From CAYWNA01 sp964459305 (lineage in GTDB: Bacteria; Planctomycetota; Planctomycetia; Pirellulales; Pirellulaceae), in assembly GCA_964459305.1 (NCBI GenBank), contig CAYWNA010000107.1, positions 1 to 39,653 of the forward strand: 39,653 nucleotides of DNA, in the 5' to 3' direction. This document shows positions 26,281 through 34,286 of this stretch, piece by piece (the first letter of the stretch is position 1; every line of letters begins with the position of its first letter). A program made the position numbers and the translations under genes. The notes under the pieces are model-generated. The model was given only the letters and a program-made list of their open reading frames with translations. It ran no database searches and was not told where the DNA came from.

Positions 26281-26937
26281 ATGGCAGCGGAAGTCTTAGG
26301 CATTAGCGGAAGCCCCGTCCCGAACAGCAACACGGACCGGGCGATGAAGGAAATCCTGAAACACACGGAATTGGCGGCGGAGTTTGTCAAACTCAGCGAG
26401 CTGCGGATTTCCCCGTGCCACGCGTGCCTGGGGTGCGTGCACGATAACGAGTGCGTTGTTGACGACGATGGGCGGGATTTGGCTCGGCAATTCCGCGAGG
26501 CGAAGGCTTTTGTGGTAGGCGCTTATACGCCGTACAGCAGCCTGGATGCCCGAACCAAGACTTTCATGGAGCGGATGTACTGCTTCCGCCACCGTATAGG
26601 CGAGAACGCCCGCAAGTTCGGCGCATCGGTAATCACCACGGCTTGTCCGCCCGGAGCCGAAGGCTTGCCGCCGGCCGCGGAAACGGCCGCCTCCCAAATC
26701 TCCTTTTGGATGATGGAGGAGGGCATCACCAACCTGGGCTCGATGGTCGTTTTGGGCAACGTCCCCTGCGTTCGTTGCGGCCATGGTGACGAGTGCTCGT
26801 TCAGCGGCATCAAGATGATCCACGGACCCGAGGCCACCGTCGAGTCGGTGGGAATCAGCGGAATCGAGGGCAACGCGTCGCTTTTGGAGCAGGCCAAACA
26901 ACTGGGCGAGAAGATCCGTGACGCGGTGCTGCTTTAA
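26281..26937 (+). CDS. Flavodoxin-fold NAD(P)H-dependent FMN reductase, iron-sulfur flavoprotein type
   Basis: 218 aa, no signal peptide, cytoplasmic. The N-terminus VLGISGSPVPNSNTDRAM is the FMN phosphate-binding loop of the NADPH-dependent FMN reductase/flavodoxin superfamily. Residues 46-58 carry the spacing C-x2-C-x2-C-x5-C (PCHACLGCVHDNEC), matching the compact cysteine motif that holds a [4Fe-4S] cluster in iron-sulfur flavoproteins. VVDDDGRDLARQFREA and FVVGAYTPYSSLDARTKTFMER follow the usual family order. A second cysteine cluster, C163-x2-C166-x5-C172 (VPCVRCGHGDEC), is extra. Expected role: flavin-dependent electron transfer or quinone/disulfide reduction. The ribosome-binding site is weak (GAGTG). 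It is the only obvious cytoplasmic redox gene among secreted proteins. Confidence 0.85.
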   Translation: MAAEVLGISGSPVPNSNTDRAMKEILKHTELAAEFVKLSELRISPCHACLGCVHDNECVVDDDGRDLARQFREAKAFVVGAYTPYSSLDARTKTFMERMYCFRHRIGENARKFGASVITTACPPGAEGLPPAAETAASQISFWMMEEGITNLGSMVVLGNVPCVRCGHGDECSFSGIKMIHGPEATVESVGISGIEGNASLLEQAKQLGEKIRDAVLL

Positions 26938-27017
26938 CAGATCGTTCTACGGACCCGCAGGAGCGGCGAGCTTCTACAACGTATACCGCCCGCGGCCAGG
27001 ATTGACGCTTTTCCGCA

Positions 27018-27083
27018 TGTAGCCGAAGTCGCCAGACTTTGGCCAGCATAGGGAAAAACCAAACTCTGGCGAGTTCGGCTACA
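27018..27083. repeat. 25-bp inverted repeat upstream of the second DUF4838 gene
   Basis: Arms 27018-27042 (starts TGTAGCCGAAGTCGCC) and 27059-27083 (ends GGCGAGTTCGGCTACA) pair with two mismatches around a 16-bp loop. It lies between the flavodoxin-fold gene and the DUF4838 gene. Starting the DUF4838 protein at 27039 would place the element inside coding sequence, another reason to prefer the start at 27141. Confidence 0.8.
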
Positions 27084-27140
27084 GGTCAGACTCGTCCGCG
27101 GGCGGCATCGGCCAGCGGAGACACTTTGGAGATTAATGAA

Positions 27141-29684
27141 ATGAAAACCTCTCTTCTTGCGATGGCACTGATCGTGATTCTGCTGACGGGCGCATCCGTT
27201 CCGGCAGCGCCTGTGGAACTGCGGCTGGCGACGGAGGGCAAGGCGCTTCAGGCGGTGGTGGTCGGCGTCGGCGCTTCGGAGGGAACTCGGCGGGCCGCGG
27301 AGGACTTGGCCGCCTACTTGAGCCGAATCAGCGGGGCTGAGTTCGAGGTGCGCTCCGGCGACGGCACGAGCGGTGTGGTGGTCGGGGTTCATACGGACTT
27401 CCCCCAGCTTCGGCACGGCGGTGTTTTCAAGCCGGAAGATCCATTCCGGCGAGATGATTACCTTCTTCGAACGCATTCAGATGGCGCGTATGTGCTCGGC
27501 GCCGGCGAGTTGGCCGTGCATCTGGCCGTCTGGGATTTCCTGCACAGGCTCGGGTACCGGCTCTATTTCCTCACCGACACATGGGAGGTCGTTCCCAATC
27601 GGCCGGACTTGCGTCTGGTGGTCGAGACGATGGAGCGCCCCGACTTTGTCACACGCATGGCGCCGCGCGGGGCGCCATGGTCGAATCGCGAGCTGTGGCA
27701 GCGCTGGCGGCTGCGCAACCGAGTCGAGTCATCCTTCTCGCTGAATACGGGTCATTCGTACAGCGGAGTCATTCGGGCCAATCGCGAGAGTTTCGCCGCC
27801 AATCCCGACTACTACGCCTTGGTCGACGGCGAGCGTCGATTGGCGGGTCAGGTCGATGGTCACGGGAACATCAAGTTCTGTATCGGCAATTCCGACTTGC
27901 GCCAGCTGGTGGTTGACCATGCGGTGCGGCAGATGCAGGCCGAGCCCGAGCCTGACAGCATCTCGGTGGATCCGTCCGACGGCGGCAATTGGTGCGAGTG
28001 TGCGGAATGCGCGGCCCTAGGCACGGTCAGCGACCGGGCACTGACGCTCGCCAACGACGTGGCCGAGGCCGTCAACGACCTCGGACTGGGACCGAAGTAC
28101 GTGGGCATGTATGCCTACAACCAGCACAGCCCGCCGCCGACCGTCGACGTGCATCCCAACGTCGTCGTCAGCGTGGCGACAAGTTTCATCCGTGGGGGCT
28201 ACACGTTTGACGAATTGATCGAGGGCTGGAGCGCGAGCGGGTCGACCCTCGGCATTCGTGACTATCACGATGTGTTCCCTTGGAGCCACGACTTGCCGCG
28301 CAAGGCGCGCGGTGGCGACATCGAGTATCTGCGGCGCAACATCCCCGACTGCTACAATCAGGGCGCTCGCTTTATGAACTCGGAAAACGGAGACAGTTGG
28401 GGCGCCAACGGCCTGGGCTACTGGCTCTCGCCGCGTCTGCTGTGGGACATCGACGCCGCAGAGCGGATCGAAGCGCTGACCGAGGACTTTTTGGCCAACG
28501 CGTTCGGCGCAGCCAGGGACCCGATGCGCGATTTCTACAGCTTGCTCAACCGCGACAAGTCGGTTCGCTCGAACGAGGATTTAGTCGCGCGGCTGTACCG
28601 CCATCTGGATGCGGCGCGACGGGCAACCGACGATCCCGACGTTCACAAGCGTCTGGACGATCTCATTCTCTACACGCGCTACCTGGAACTCTACGATGCC
28701 TACCGAATGGCCGTGGGCGAACAGCGGCAGCGGGGGTTCGAAAATGTCTGGCGCCACGTTTACCGGATGAAGGACCGCATGATGCTCTCCACCGTTGCCA
28801 TCTGCCACAGGGACCGCTTCCGAGACAAGACCGTCTCGATGCCGGATGAGGCGGCGTGGAGTGTGCCCGAGGACGCAAATCCATGGAAGACCGGCCGGCC
28901 CTTCGACCACGAGGAGATCGCCGGCATCCTGGCGGCTGGGATCCGAGCCAACGAACCAACGGAGATCGATTTTGAACCCGTAGAATACAGCGAAGACCTG
29001 GTGCCGGCCGTGGCGATTGGATTGCCGGAGACTGGGCCGGGCAAGCGTCCCGACACGTTCCGCGGTCTGCAGAAGGTCCACACTTGGCTGCCCGAGGGTC
29101 GAAGAAGGCTGGAGCTGACGGTGACCGGCGGCTTGATCGCCCACTATCGCGACCGAGGCAACGTGAAGTTCACGCTCCATGCGGCCCAGGAGGCGACGCT
29201 CGAACCGGTAGCGCGCGACGCGAGCGTGCCTCCCGACGGCAAGGAACGCACGGTCGCGCTGACCTCGCCCTACGGCGGCTTGCACACCCTAGAATGGTCG
29301 GACGGCCGCGATATGACCCGCGTCACTTGGCCCGACGACCTGCCGTTCACCGTGGGTTCGACACTCGATGATCCGATGCGTTTGAGCGGACGCTGGAGCC
29401 TCTTCTTCTACGTACCGAAAGGCACGGTCAAGGTGGCGGGCTTCACAACCGCAACCGCCGGAAAGCTGCTGGATGGGGGTGGCCGGGAAGTGCTGTCCTT
29501 CGAAGACATGGAGCAGGCCGACTACTTCAGCGTCGCCGTGCCTGACGGGCAGGACGGAACGCTCTGGAAGTTCGAGAACTGCATCGGAAGCCGAATGCTG
29601 ATGACGGTTCCGCCCTACCTGGCGCCGAGCGCCAAGGATCTGTTGCTGCCTCGCGAAGTCGCGGACGCCGAAACAGGTCGCTGA
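27141..29684 (+). CDS. DUF4838 family secreted protein with GH67-N-like domain
   Basis: 847 aa. The ATG at 27141 has GGAG 9 nt upstream and begins a signal peptide (MKTSLLAMALIVILLTGASVPAA). Residues about 30-150 are a GH67-N-like domain (AAEDLAAYLSRISGAEFEV, VWDFLHRLGYRLYF). Residues about 170-480 are the DUF4838 barrel-like core with the signature SVDPSDGGNWCECAEC near 274-290 and PRLLWDIDAAERIEAL. A helical segment (TDDPDVHKRLDDLILYTRYLELYDAYRM) follows, and a C-terminal beta-rich domain (about 690-820, SGRWSLFFYVPKGTVKVAGF). It parallels the first half of the 8856-12194 protein but is a single-copy version. Role: exported glycan-active or glycan-binding protein, not proven. The stop lies 18 bp from the stop of the convergent gene 29703-30662. 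Confidence 0.87.
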   Translation: MKTSLLAMALIVILLTGASVPAAPVELRLATEGKALQAVVVGVGASEGTRRAAEDLAAYLSRISGAEFEVRSGDGTSGVVVGVHTDFPQLRHGGVFKPEDPFRRDDYLLRTHSDGAYVLGAGELAVHLAVWDFLHRLGYRLYFLTDTWEVVPNRPDLRLVVETMERPDFVTRMAPRGAPWSNRELWQRWRLRNRVESSFSLNTGHSYSGVIRANRESFAANPDYYALVDGERRLAGQVDGHGNIKFCIGNSDLRQLVVDHAVRQMQAEPEPDSISVDPSDGGNWCECAECAALGTVSDRALTLANDVAEAVNDLGLGPKYVGMYAYNQHSPPPTVDVHPNVVVSVATSFIRGGYTFDELIEGWSASGSTLGIRDYHDVFPWSHDLPRKARGGDIEYLRRNIPDCYNQGARFMNSENGDSWGANGLGYWLSPRLLWDIDAAERIEALTEDFLANAFGAARDPMRDFYSLLNRDKSVRSNEDLVARLYRHLDAARRATDDPDVHKRLDDLILYTRYLELYDAYRMAVGEQRQRGFENVWRHVYRMKDRMMLSTVAICHRDRFRDKTVSMPDEAAWSVPEDANPWKTGRPFDHEEIAGILAAGIRANEPTEIDFEPVEYSEDLVPAVAIGLPETGPGKRPDTFRGLQKVHTWLPEGRRRLELTVTGGLIAHYRDRGNVKFTLHAAQEATLEPVARDASVPPDGKERTVALTSPYGGLHTLEWSDGRDMTRVTWPDDLPFTVGSTLDDPMRLSGRWSLFFYVPKGTVKVAGFTTATAGKLLDGGGREVLSFEDMEQADYFSVAVPDGQDGTLWKFENCIGSRMLMTVPPYLAPSAKDLLLPREVADAETGR

Positions 29685-29702
29685 AATCGCCACTCCACGC
29701 CG

Positions 29703-30662
29703 CTACTGATTTTTTCGTGGCAGGCCCAAATTGAATTCAGCATATTGCTCGATTTCATCGATGATGAACATTCCGTAGACAAGTCTTTCGTGGTCGAATT
29801 CCCAGACCACCTTTTTCCGCGGCGTGATTTCAAATACATCCACCCCCTTTTCGCCCCTATTTGAGAAAAGAAAGTTGAACACCACGGTGTTGCCGTTGGA
29901 AAGCCGCTGAATGTCGATGATCGTTCGCGTCATGTTGAAGTGCTCTGGCAAATCACTGTTTTCGAGCGTCCACACGATCTTTTTTTCCGGTGACACTTCA
30001 ATGACCTCGGTAGGTTTCTTACCGTAGTATCCGGTACCTATCAAAGTGTTTCCGTTCTTCAGTCGCACGGCACACCAGGGATTGTTGTCTTTCAGTTCAA
30101 ACTCCCAGACGATCTTGCCGGTCTCATCGTATTCCCTTACCACCCCCTGCTGGGTCTGACAGACTAGATAGTTGCCGTTTTGGAGTTTGCGCACTTTCTG
30201 AATCTGGTGATGCACCTTCTCGGAGGCCCGAAGAAGGACCTCTTTTCTGATTTGGCCGTCGCGCGACAATTCCACGATTCGCGGCTTCTGTTTGTCGCAA
30301 ACGCCCAACAAGATCGCGCCGTCAGGCAGCGGCTGACAGGTATGAATCTCCGTCTCAAACTTGTATTCAAAGACCGTCTCATCGTCCCCGGATATCATCT
30401 TGACAGTCTCATTCTCGAACTCCACATACAGGATATTGCCGTCCTTCAGCTTCCAGACATCCGTGCAAGGGTTCTTGACCGAGTATTCCCTTTCCATCTT
30501 CCCGTCTTTGCCAATGGTCTGAATTGTCTGCTTGAACGGAAGCGTGAGAATCATAGCCCGTTGGAGGTTTTCTTTCCGGACATCCTGGGCCATTACCGCT
30601 TTGCCAAGACAACAACATGTGACGAGCAAAATCATCTTTCCCACTAGTCTTGTGGCGTTCAT
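29703..30662 (-). CDS. Secreted arylsulfotransferase-like / PQQ-like beta-propeller protein
   Basis: 319 aa from the ATG at 30662, which has GGGGAG 8 nt upstream. The frame is open for another 103 codons upstream, but that part has no family resemblance and lies in the divergent promoter region. Signal peptide: RLVGKMILLVTCCCLGKAVMA. The body consists of repeated propeller strands: TDVWKLKDGNILYVEFEN, HTCQPLPDGAILLGVCD, IQKVRKLQNGNYLVCQTQQG, PWCAVRLKNGNTLIGTGYYG, IQRLSNGNTVVFNFLFSN, each followed by EY/EVSPEKKIVWT-like strands. The xxLxNGNTLIG plus GKIVWEF pattern is that of ASST-like and PQQ-like propellers. The catalytic histidines of true arylsulfotransferases cannot be confirmed. Codon use is less GC-rich than in neighbours. 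Confidence 0.8.
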   Translation of the reverse strand: MNATRLVGKMILLVTCCCLGKAVMAQDVRKENLQRAMILTLPFKQTIQTIGKDGKMEREYSVKNPCTDVWKLKDGNILYVEFENETVKMISGDDETVFEYKFETEIHTCQPLPDGAILLGVCDKQKPRIVELSRDGQIRKEVLLRASEKVHHQIQKVRKLQNGNYLVCQTQQGVVREYDETGKIVWEFELKDNNPWCAVRLKNGNTLIGTGYYGKKPTEVIEVSPEKKIVWTLENSDLPEHFNMTRTIIDIQRLSNGNTVVFNFLFSNRGEKGVDVFEITPRKKVVWEFDHERLVYGMFIIDEIEQYAEFNLGLPRKNQ

Positions 30663-30824
30663 GCTATGTTCTCCCCTTTCGGAATGTCGCATCTCGTGAA
30701 GGCGATCTCGCAGCCCGCACTCCAACGTACCCATCACGTTCAGAGCCGTCAATCGAGACGAGCACAGAAGCGGCGACGTCGGGAACGCCGACCTAAAACC
30801 TGCCTCCTCTTGGGAACGCTCGAC

Positions 30825-30852
30825 TTGACACGACGGCCCGAGGCAGTACGCT
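30825..30852 (+). promoter_or_regulatory. Candidate sigma70-type promoter for the DUF1549/DUF1553 gene
   Basis: A perfect -35 box TTGACA at 30825-30830 is followed, after 16 bp, by TACGCT at 30847-30852, a weak -10 (matches TATAAT at 3 of 6 positions). It lies about 100 bp upstream of the start codon at 30950, in the 287-bp divergent region shared with the 29703-30662 gene. The rest of that region shows no other clear signal. Confidence 0.3.
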
Positions 30853-30949
30853 AGCCTAGCGACGACTGGCGAGACAGTTTTGTTAGCCTTGAAAGGCCTT
30901 CTAGGGAGTCCCGCCTTGCGATTGAGGCCGTCCGTCGGGAGGTGGGAAC

Positions 30950-32566
30950 ATGGGGGAAGAACGCCGGGCACTACGCTGGGACAATAACATGAAAAGATAT
31001 TTGGCTGTCGTTGTTATCGTGGCAGCAGCCCTAGCCGGGACGGCCGAAGCCGGTTCGCCGGCGCATCCTTTTGAAGGCGATGTTGATCCGATTGCCCAAG
31101 GCCGAATTGATGAACTGGTTGTTGGCAGGTTGAAGCAACTGGGTATTGCGCCGGCCAAGGTGTGCTCCGATGGGGTCTTCGTGCGTCGGGTCTATCTGGA
31201 CGTTACCGGCACGCTGCCCACGGCCGACGAGGCGCAGCGGTTCCTGAACGATAGCGACCCCGACAAACGCCGCAAGCTCGTTGATCGCCTGTTGGAGCGA
31301 GACGAGTTCGTCGACTACTGGACGATGAAGTGGTGCGATCTGCTGCGTGTCAAGTCGGAGTTCCCCATCAATCTGTGGCCTAATGCAGTGCAAGCCTACC
31401 ACCGCTGGATTCGGACATGCGTCCGGGAGAACATGCCGTACGACCGGTTCGTCCGGGAGATGCTCACGGCCAGCGGCAGCAATTTCCGCAAGCCGCAAGT
31501 GAATTTCTATCGCGCGGTCCAGAGCCGGAAGCCACAGGCCATCGCGCAGGCCGTGGCGGTCAGTTTCATGGGGATGCGGCCAGAAAACTGGCAAAAGAAG
31601 CGGTGGTCGGGCATGTCGGCGTTCTTCTCGCAAATCGCCTTCAAGCCCACCGGCGAATGGAAGGAGGAGATCGTCCTGTTCGATCTCGAACGGGCCTCTA
31701 CGGAGACGACCGCCAAAACGTTCGAGACGGCCGCGTTTCCCGACGGAACGCCCGCCGAATTGTTTCTGGGCCAGGACCCTCGCGAGGCCTTTGCCAACTG
31801 GCTGTTGGCCCCTAAGAACCCCTGGTTTGCCCGCAACATTGCCAATCGCGTCTGGTTTTGGCTGCTGGGCCGCGGCATCGTTCACCCGCCGGACGACATC
31901 CGGCCGGACAACCCGCCCGTCAATCCGGAGTTGCTTGCGTACCTCGAGCAGGAGCTAGTTTCGTCGCGATACGACTTGAAGCGCCTTTGCCGGCTGATTC
32001 TGAATTCGACGACCTATCAGCGTTCGCATATTTCGCCAACCGATGATCCCAAGGGCGAGGCGAATTTCGCCTGCTATCCGCTGCGCCGGTTGGAGGCCGA
32101 GGTGCTGATCGACGCTCTGTGCCAGATCAGCGGTACGAGGGAGCAGTATTCCAGCATCATTCCAGAGCCCTACACGTTTATGCCCGAAGATCAGCGCTCG
32201 GTGGCAATGGCCGATGCCAGCATCACCAGCCCATTCTTGGAAAAATTTGGCCGGTCGTCGCGCGACAGCGGTCTGGCGACGGATCGCAGCAATCGTACCA
32301 CGGCGGCCCAGCGGTTGCACATGTTGAATTCCAGCCATATCCGGCGGAAAATCGAAGGGGGACCCAAGATGCAACCCCTGATACATTGGACGCGTGAGAA
32401 GAGCGAAGAGTCCATCGCCGAGCTCTATCTGACGATTCTTTCGCGGTTTCCGACCGAGGAGGAGTTAGAAGCCGTGAAGACGTATCGCGAAACGGGAGGT
32501 GGGAGGGTGCTGCGCGATCTCGCTTGGGCGTTGATCAATGGCCCGGAGTTTTCGTTTCGGCACTAG
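30950..32566 (+). CDS. DUF1549/DUF1553 protein, subfamily lacking the CxxCH motif
   Basis: 538 aa from the ATG at 30950, which has GGGAGG 7 nt upstream. An ATG at 30989 (MKRYLAVVVIVAAALAGTAEA) would give a tidier signal peptide but has a weaker site. Residues about 40-245 are DUF1549 (FVRRVYLDVTGTLPTADEA, RLLERDEFVDYWTMKWCDLL, PYDRFVREMLTASGSN). Residues about 260-500 are DUF1553 (FARNIANRVWFWLLGRGIVHP, DIRPDNPPVNPELLAYLEQE, RLCRLILNSTTYQRS). In many planctomycete relatives the region after AQAVAVSF carries a C-x2-C-H motif; here it reads MGMRPENWQKKRW with no cysteine pair. There is also no N-terminal cytochrome-like (PSCyt) domain. The family is exported, abundant in planctomycetes and of unproven function, and is typically paired with DUF1501, as here. 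Confidence 0.92.
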   Translation: MGEERRALRWDNNMKRYLAVVVIVAAALAGTAEAGSPAHPFEGDVDPIAQGRIDELVVGRLKQLGIAPAKVCSDGVFVRRVYLDVTGTLPTADEAQRFLNDSDPDKRRKLVDRLLERDEFVDYWTMKWCDLLRVKSEFPINLWPNAVQAYHRWIRTCVRENMPYDRFVREMLTASGSNFRKPQVNFYRAVQSRKPQAIAQAVAVSFMGMRPENWQKKRWSGMSAFFSQIAFKPTGEWKEEIVLFDLERASTETTAKTFETAAFPDGTPAELFLGQDPREAFANWLLAPKNPWFARNIANRVWFWLLGRGIVHPPDDIRPDNPPVNPELLAYLEQELVSSRYDLKRLCRLILNSTTYQRSHISPTDDPKGEANFACYPLRRLEAEVLIDALCQISGTREQYSSIIPEPYTFMPEDQRSVAMADASITSPFLEKFGRSSRDSGLATDRSNRTTAAQRLHMLNSSHIRRKIEGGPKMQPLIHWTREKSEESIAELYLTILSRFPTEEELEAVKTYRETGGGRVLRDLAWALINGPEFSFRH

Positions 32567-32605
32567 GAGTACAGCGCCACTTTGTCGCGAAACGTTTGAA
32601 AATTA

Positions 32606-32662
32606 TAACCTGAAGCGTAAGCGAGGAAATTACGCCCATTTCCTCGCTTACGCTTCGAGTTA
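32606..32662. repeat. 25-bp inverted repeat between DUF1553 and DUF1501 genes
   Basis: Arms 32606-32630 (TAACCTGAAGCGTAAGCGAG and on) and 32638-32662 (its complement with two mismatches) surround a 7-bp loop. It lies inside a likely operon and would fold into a long stem in the transcript 39 bp past the DUF1553 stop. No T-run follows on the plus strand, so read-through to DUF1501 is plausible. Confidence 0.85.
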
Positions 32663-32696
32663 CGAATAATCCGGCATTAGCAGGAAGGCAAAGAAA

Positions 32697-34088
32697 ATGA
32701 GCACAAGACATCCGTCGATTGACGAGCCCTTGAACGTTGGCGAAGTCGATCGAGGCGCGCCGATCTCGCGGCGTGAGGCGATGTGCTGCGGACTGGCCGG
32801 CGCGGCGGGGTTGCTGCTGGCTGGCCGCGGGGCGGCGGGCGCGAACCCGAAAAAGGCCAAGGCCAAGTCGGTCATCCAGATCTGGTTGGCTGGCGGACCG
32901 CCGCACTTGGACACCTTCGATCCGAAACCGGAGGCGGGCAACGACTACTGTGGTCCGTTGATCAAACCGATCCAGACCAACGTCGACGGTATCCGGATCG
33001 GCGAGTTACTGCCGCGTTTGGCGAAGCAGGCGGACAAGTACTCTATTGTCCGCAGCATGACCCACGGCAACAACGGCCACGAGACGGCAGCCTATCTGAC
33101 GCAAACCGGTCGGCGACCCGGCGACCGGCTTGTCTATCCGTGTGCCGGCGCCGTGGTTTCGTTGTTCAAGGGCTACGACACCGGCTACAAGGGCCTGCTT
33201 CCGCCCTATGTCGTGCTGACTCAGTCGCAAGGGCGGTTCTCCGAAGCCGGCTTTCTGGGGCCGCGATACCTACCCTTCGCCACCGGCGGCGATCCGTCGC
33301 AGCCCGTGTTTGCGGTGGAGGGCGTTGTCTCCCAAGGCATCTCTCAGGATCAACAGAAGAAACGCCGTGACTTCTTGCGCAAGCTCGACACATTCGGCCC
33401 CACCGCCAAAGGCAACGCGGCGCTAACGATGTTTTACGAATCGGAGGAGCAGGCCTATGACATGATCGTGGGCGACGGTGCCAAGGCGTTTGATCTGTCA
33501 ACGGAAGATGCGGCGCTGAGAAGCCGGTACGGCCACATGCCGTGGAGCGAGACGGCGTTGACCAGATTCGGCCAAGCCTGTCTGGTCGCGCGACGCCTGG
33601 TCGAGCGCGGCGTCCCCTACATCACCATCAACTTCGGCGGATGGGATACTCACACGGAGAATTTCCGGAAGATGCAGCAACTGTTGCCGGAGCTGGACCA
33701 GGGTATGGCGACGCTGATCGAGGATCTATCGAATCGCGGCCTGTTGGATAACACGATCGTCTGGTGGAGCGGCGAATTCGGCCGCACGCCCAAGATCGAC
33801 TGGAAGCCGCCCTGGAACGGCGGACGCGGGCATTACGGCAAGTGCTTTTCAGCCGTTGTCGCCGGCGGCGGATTCAAGGGGGGCCAAGTGGTGGGCGCGT
33901 CGGATGCGAAGGGCGAAGAGGTCAAGGATCGCCCCGTCTATCCCTGCGACTTGATCGGCAGCATCTATCAGTTGATGGGGATCGACCCCGACGCGGCGCT
34001 GCCCAATCCGCTGGGCCTGGCATTGACCGTGACACCGAGTGCTGCGGACGGCATCCCAATGGCCGGACGACTGAAAGAGATCATGTAG
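32697..34088 (+). CDS. DUF1501 family protein with twin-arginine-type signal
   Basis: 463 aa. AGGAAGG lies about 9 nt before the ATG at 32697. Residues 24-50 carry SRREAMCCGLAGAAGLLLAG, a twin-arginine-like export signal. The DUF1501 core runs through the whole protein: KSVIQIWLAGGPPHLDTFDP, SIVRSMTHGNNGHETAAYL, GRFSEAGFLGPRYLPF, ALTRFGQACLVARRLVERGV, TINFGGWDTHTENF, NTIVWWSGEFGRTPKI, HYGKCFSAVVAGGGFKGGQV. The family is related to the alkaline-phosphatase/sulfatase superfamily fold, with conserved Asp and His residues in the GGPPHLDTFDP, GWDTH and EFGRTP motifs; the enzymatic activity is unknown. It follows the DUF1549/1553 gene by 130 bp, the standard planctomycete pair. Confidence 0.93.
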   Translation: MSTRHPSIDEPLNVGEVDRGAPISRREAMCCGLAGAAGLLLAGRGAAGANPKKAKAKSVIQIWLAGGPPHLDTFDPKPEAGNDYCGPLIKPIQTNVDGIRIGELLPRLAKQADKYSIVRSMTHGNNGHETAAYLTQTGRRPGDRLVYPCAGAVVSLFKGYDTGYKGLLPPYVVLTQSQGRFSEAGFLGPRYLPFATGGDPSQPVFAVEGVVSQGISQDQQKKRRDFLRKLDTFGPTAKGNAALTMFYESEEQAYDMIVGDGAKAFDLSTEDAALRSRYGHMPWSETALTRFGQACLVARRLVERGVPYITINFGGWDTHTENFRKMQQLLPELDQGMATLIEDLSNRGLLDNTIVWWSGEFGRTPKIDWKPPWNGGRGHYGKCFSAVVAGGGFKGGQVVGASDAKGEEVKDRPVYPCDLIGSIYQLMGIDPDAALPNPLGLALTVTPSAADGIPMAGRLKEIM

Positions 34089-34233
34089 ACCCCATGGTTG
34101 CAGAAGAATGGCGAACGGGGGCCGCGAGGCCCCTGATTCTTCGACGGATTTGGACAGTTACGCAATGCTCACAGATCTCGTGATAAGTGATGTTTCCCGA
34201 CAAACTCGCGGGTATAAGTTGGCCATGATATCA

Positions 34234-34249
34234 GCGGGCTAACGCCCGC
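34234..34249. repeat. Short GC-rich hairpin (GCGGGC-TAAC-GCCCGC)
   Basis: Perfect 6-bp stem with a TAAC loop, followed by CGCTCGCCGGGG. It lies in the 198-bp gap between the DUF1501 and PPC-domain genes. It looks like a small dispersed palindromic repeat and not a terminator, as no T-run follows. Nothing else was recognised in that gap except the next gene's ribosome-binding site. Confidence 0.5.
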
Positions 34250-34286
34250 CGCTCGCCGGGGCCTGTTAATAATCGCGGAGGACCGA

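Noticed and set aside
27039..27140. Earlier ATG for the second DUF4838 protein
   Set aside because: It lies inside an inverted repeat, has no ribosome-binding site and would bury the signal peptide 34 residues from the N-terminus.
30663..30971. 103-codon N-terminal extension of the ASST-like propeller gene
   Set aside because: It overlaps the divergent promoter region and the start of the DUF1549 gene. A strong Shine-Dalgarno and signal peptide favour the start at 30662.
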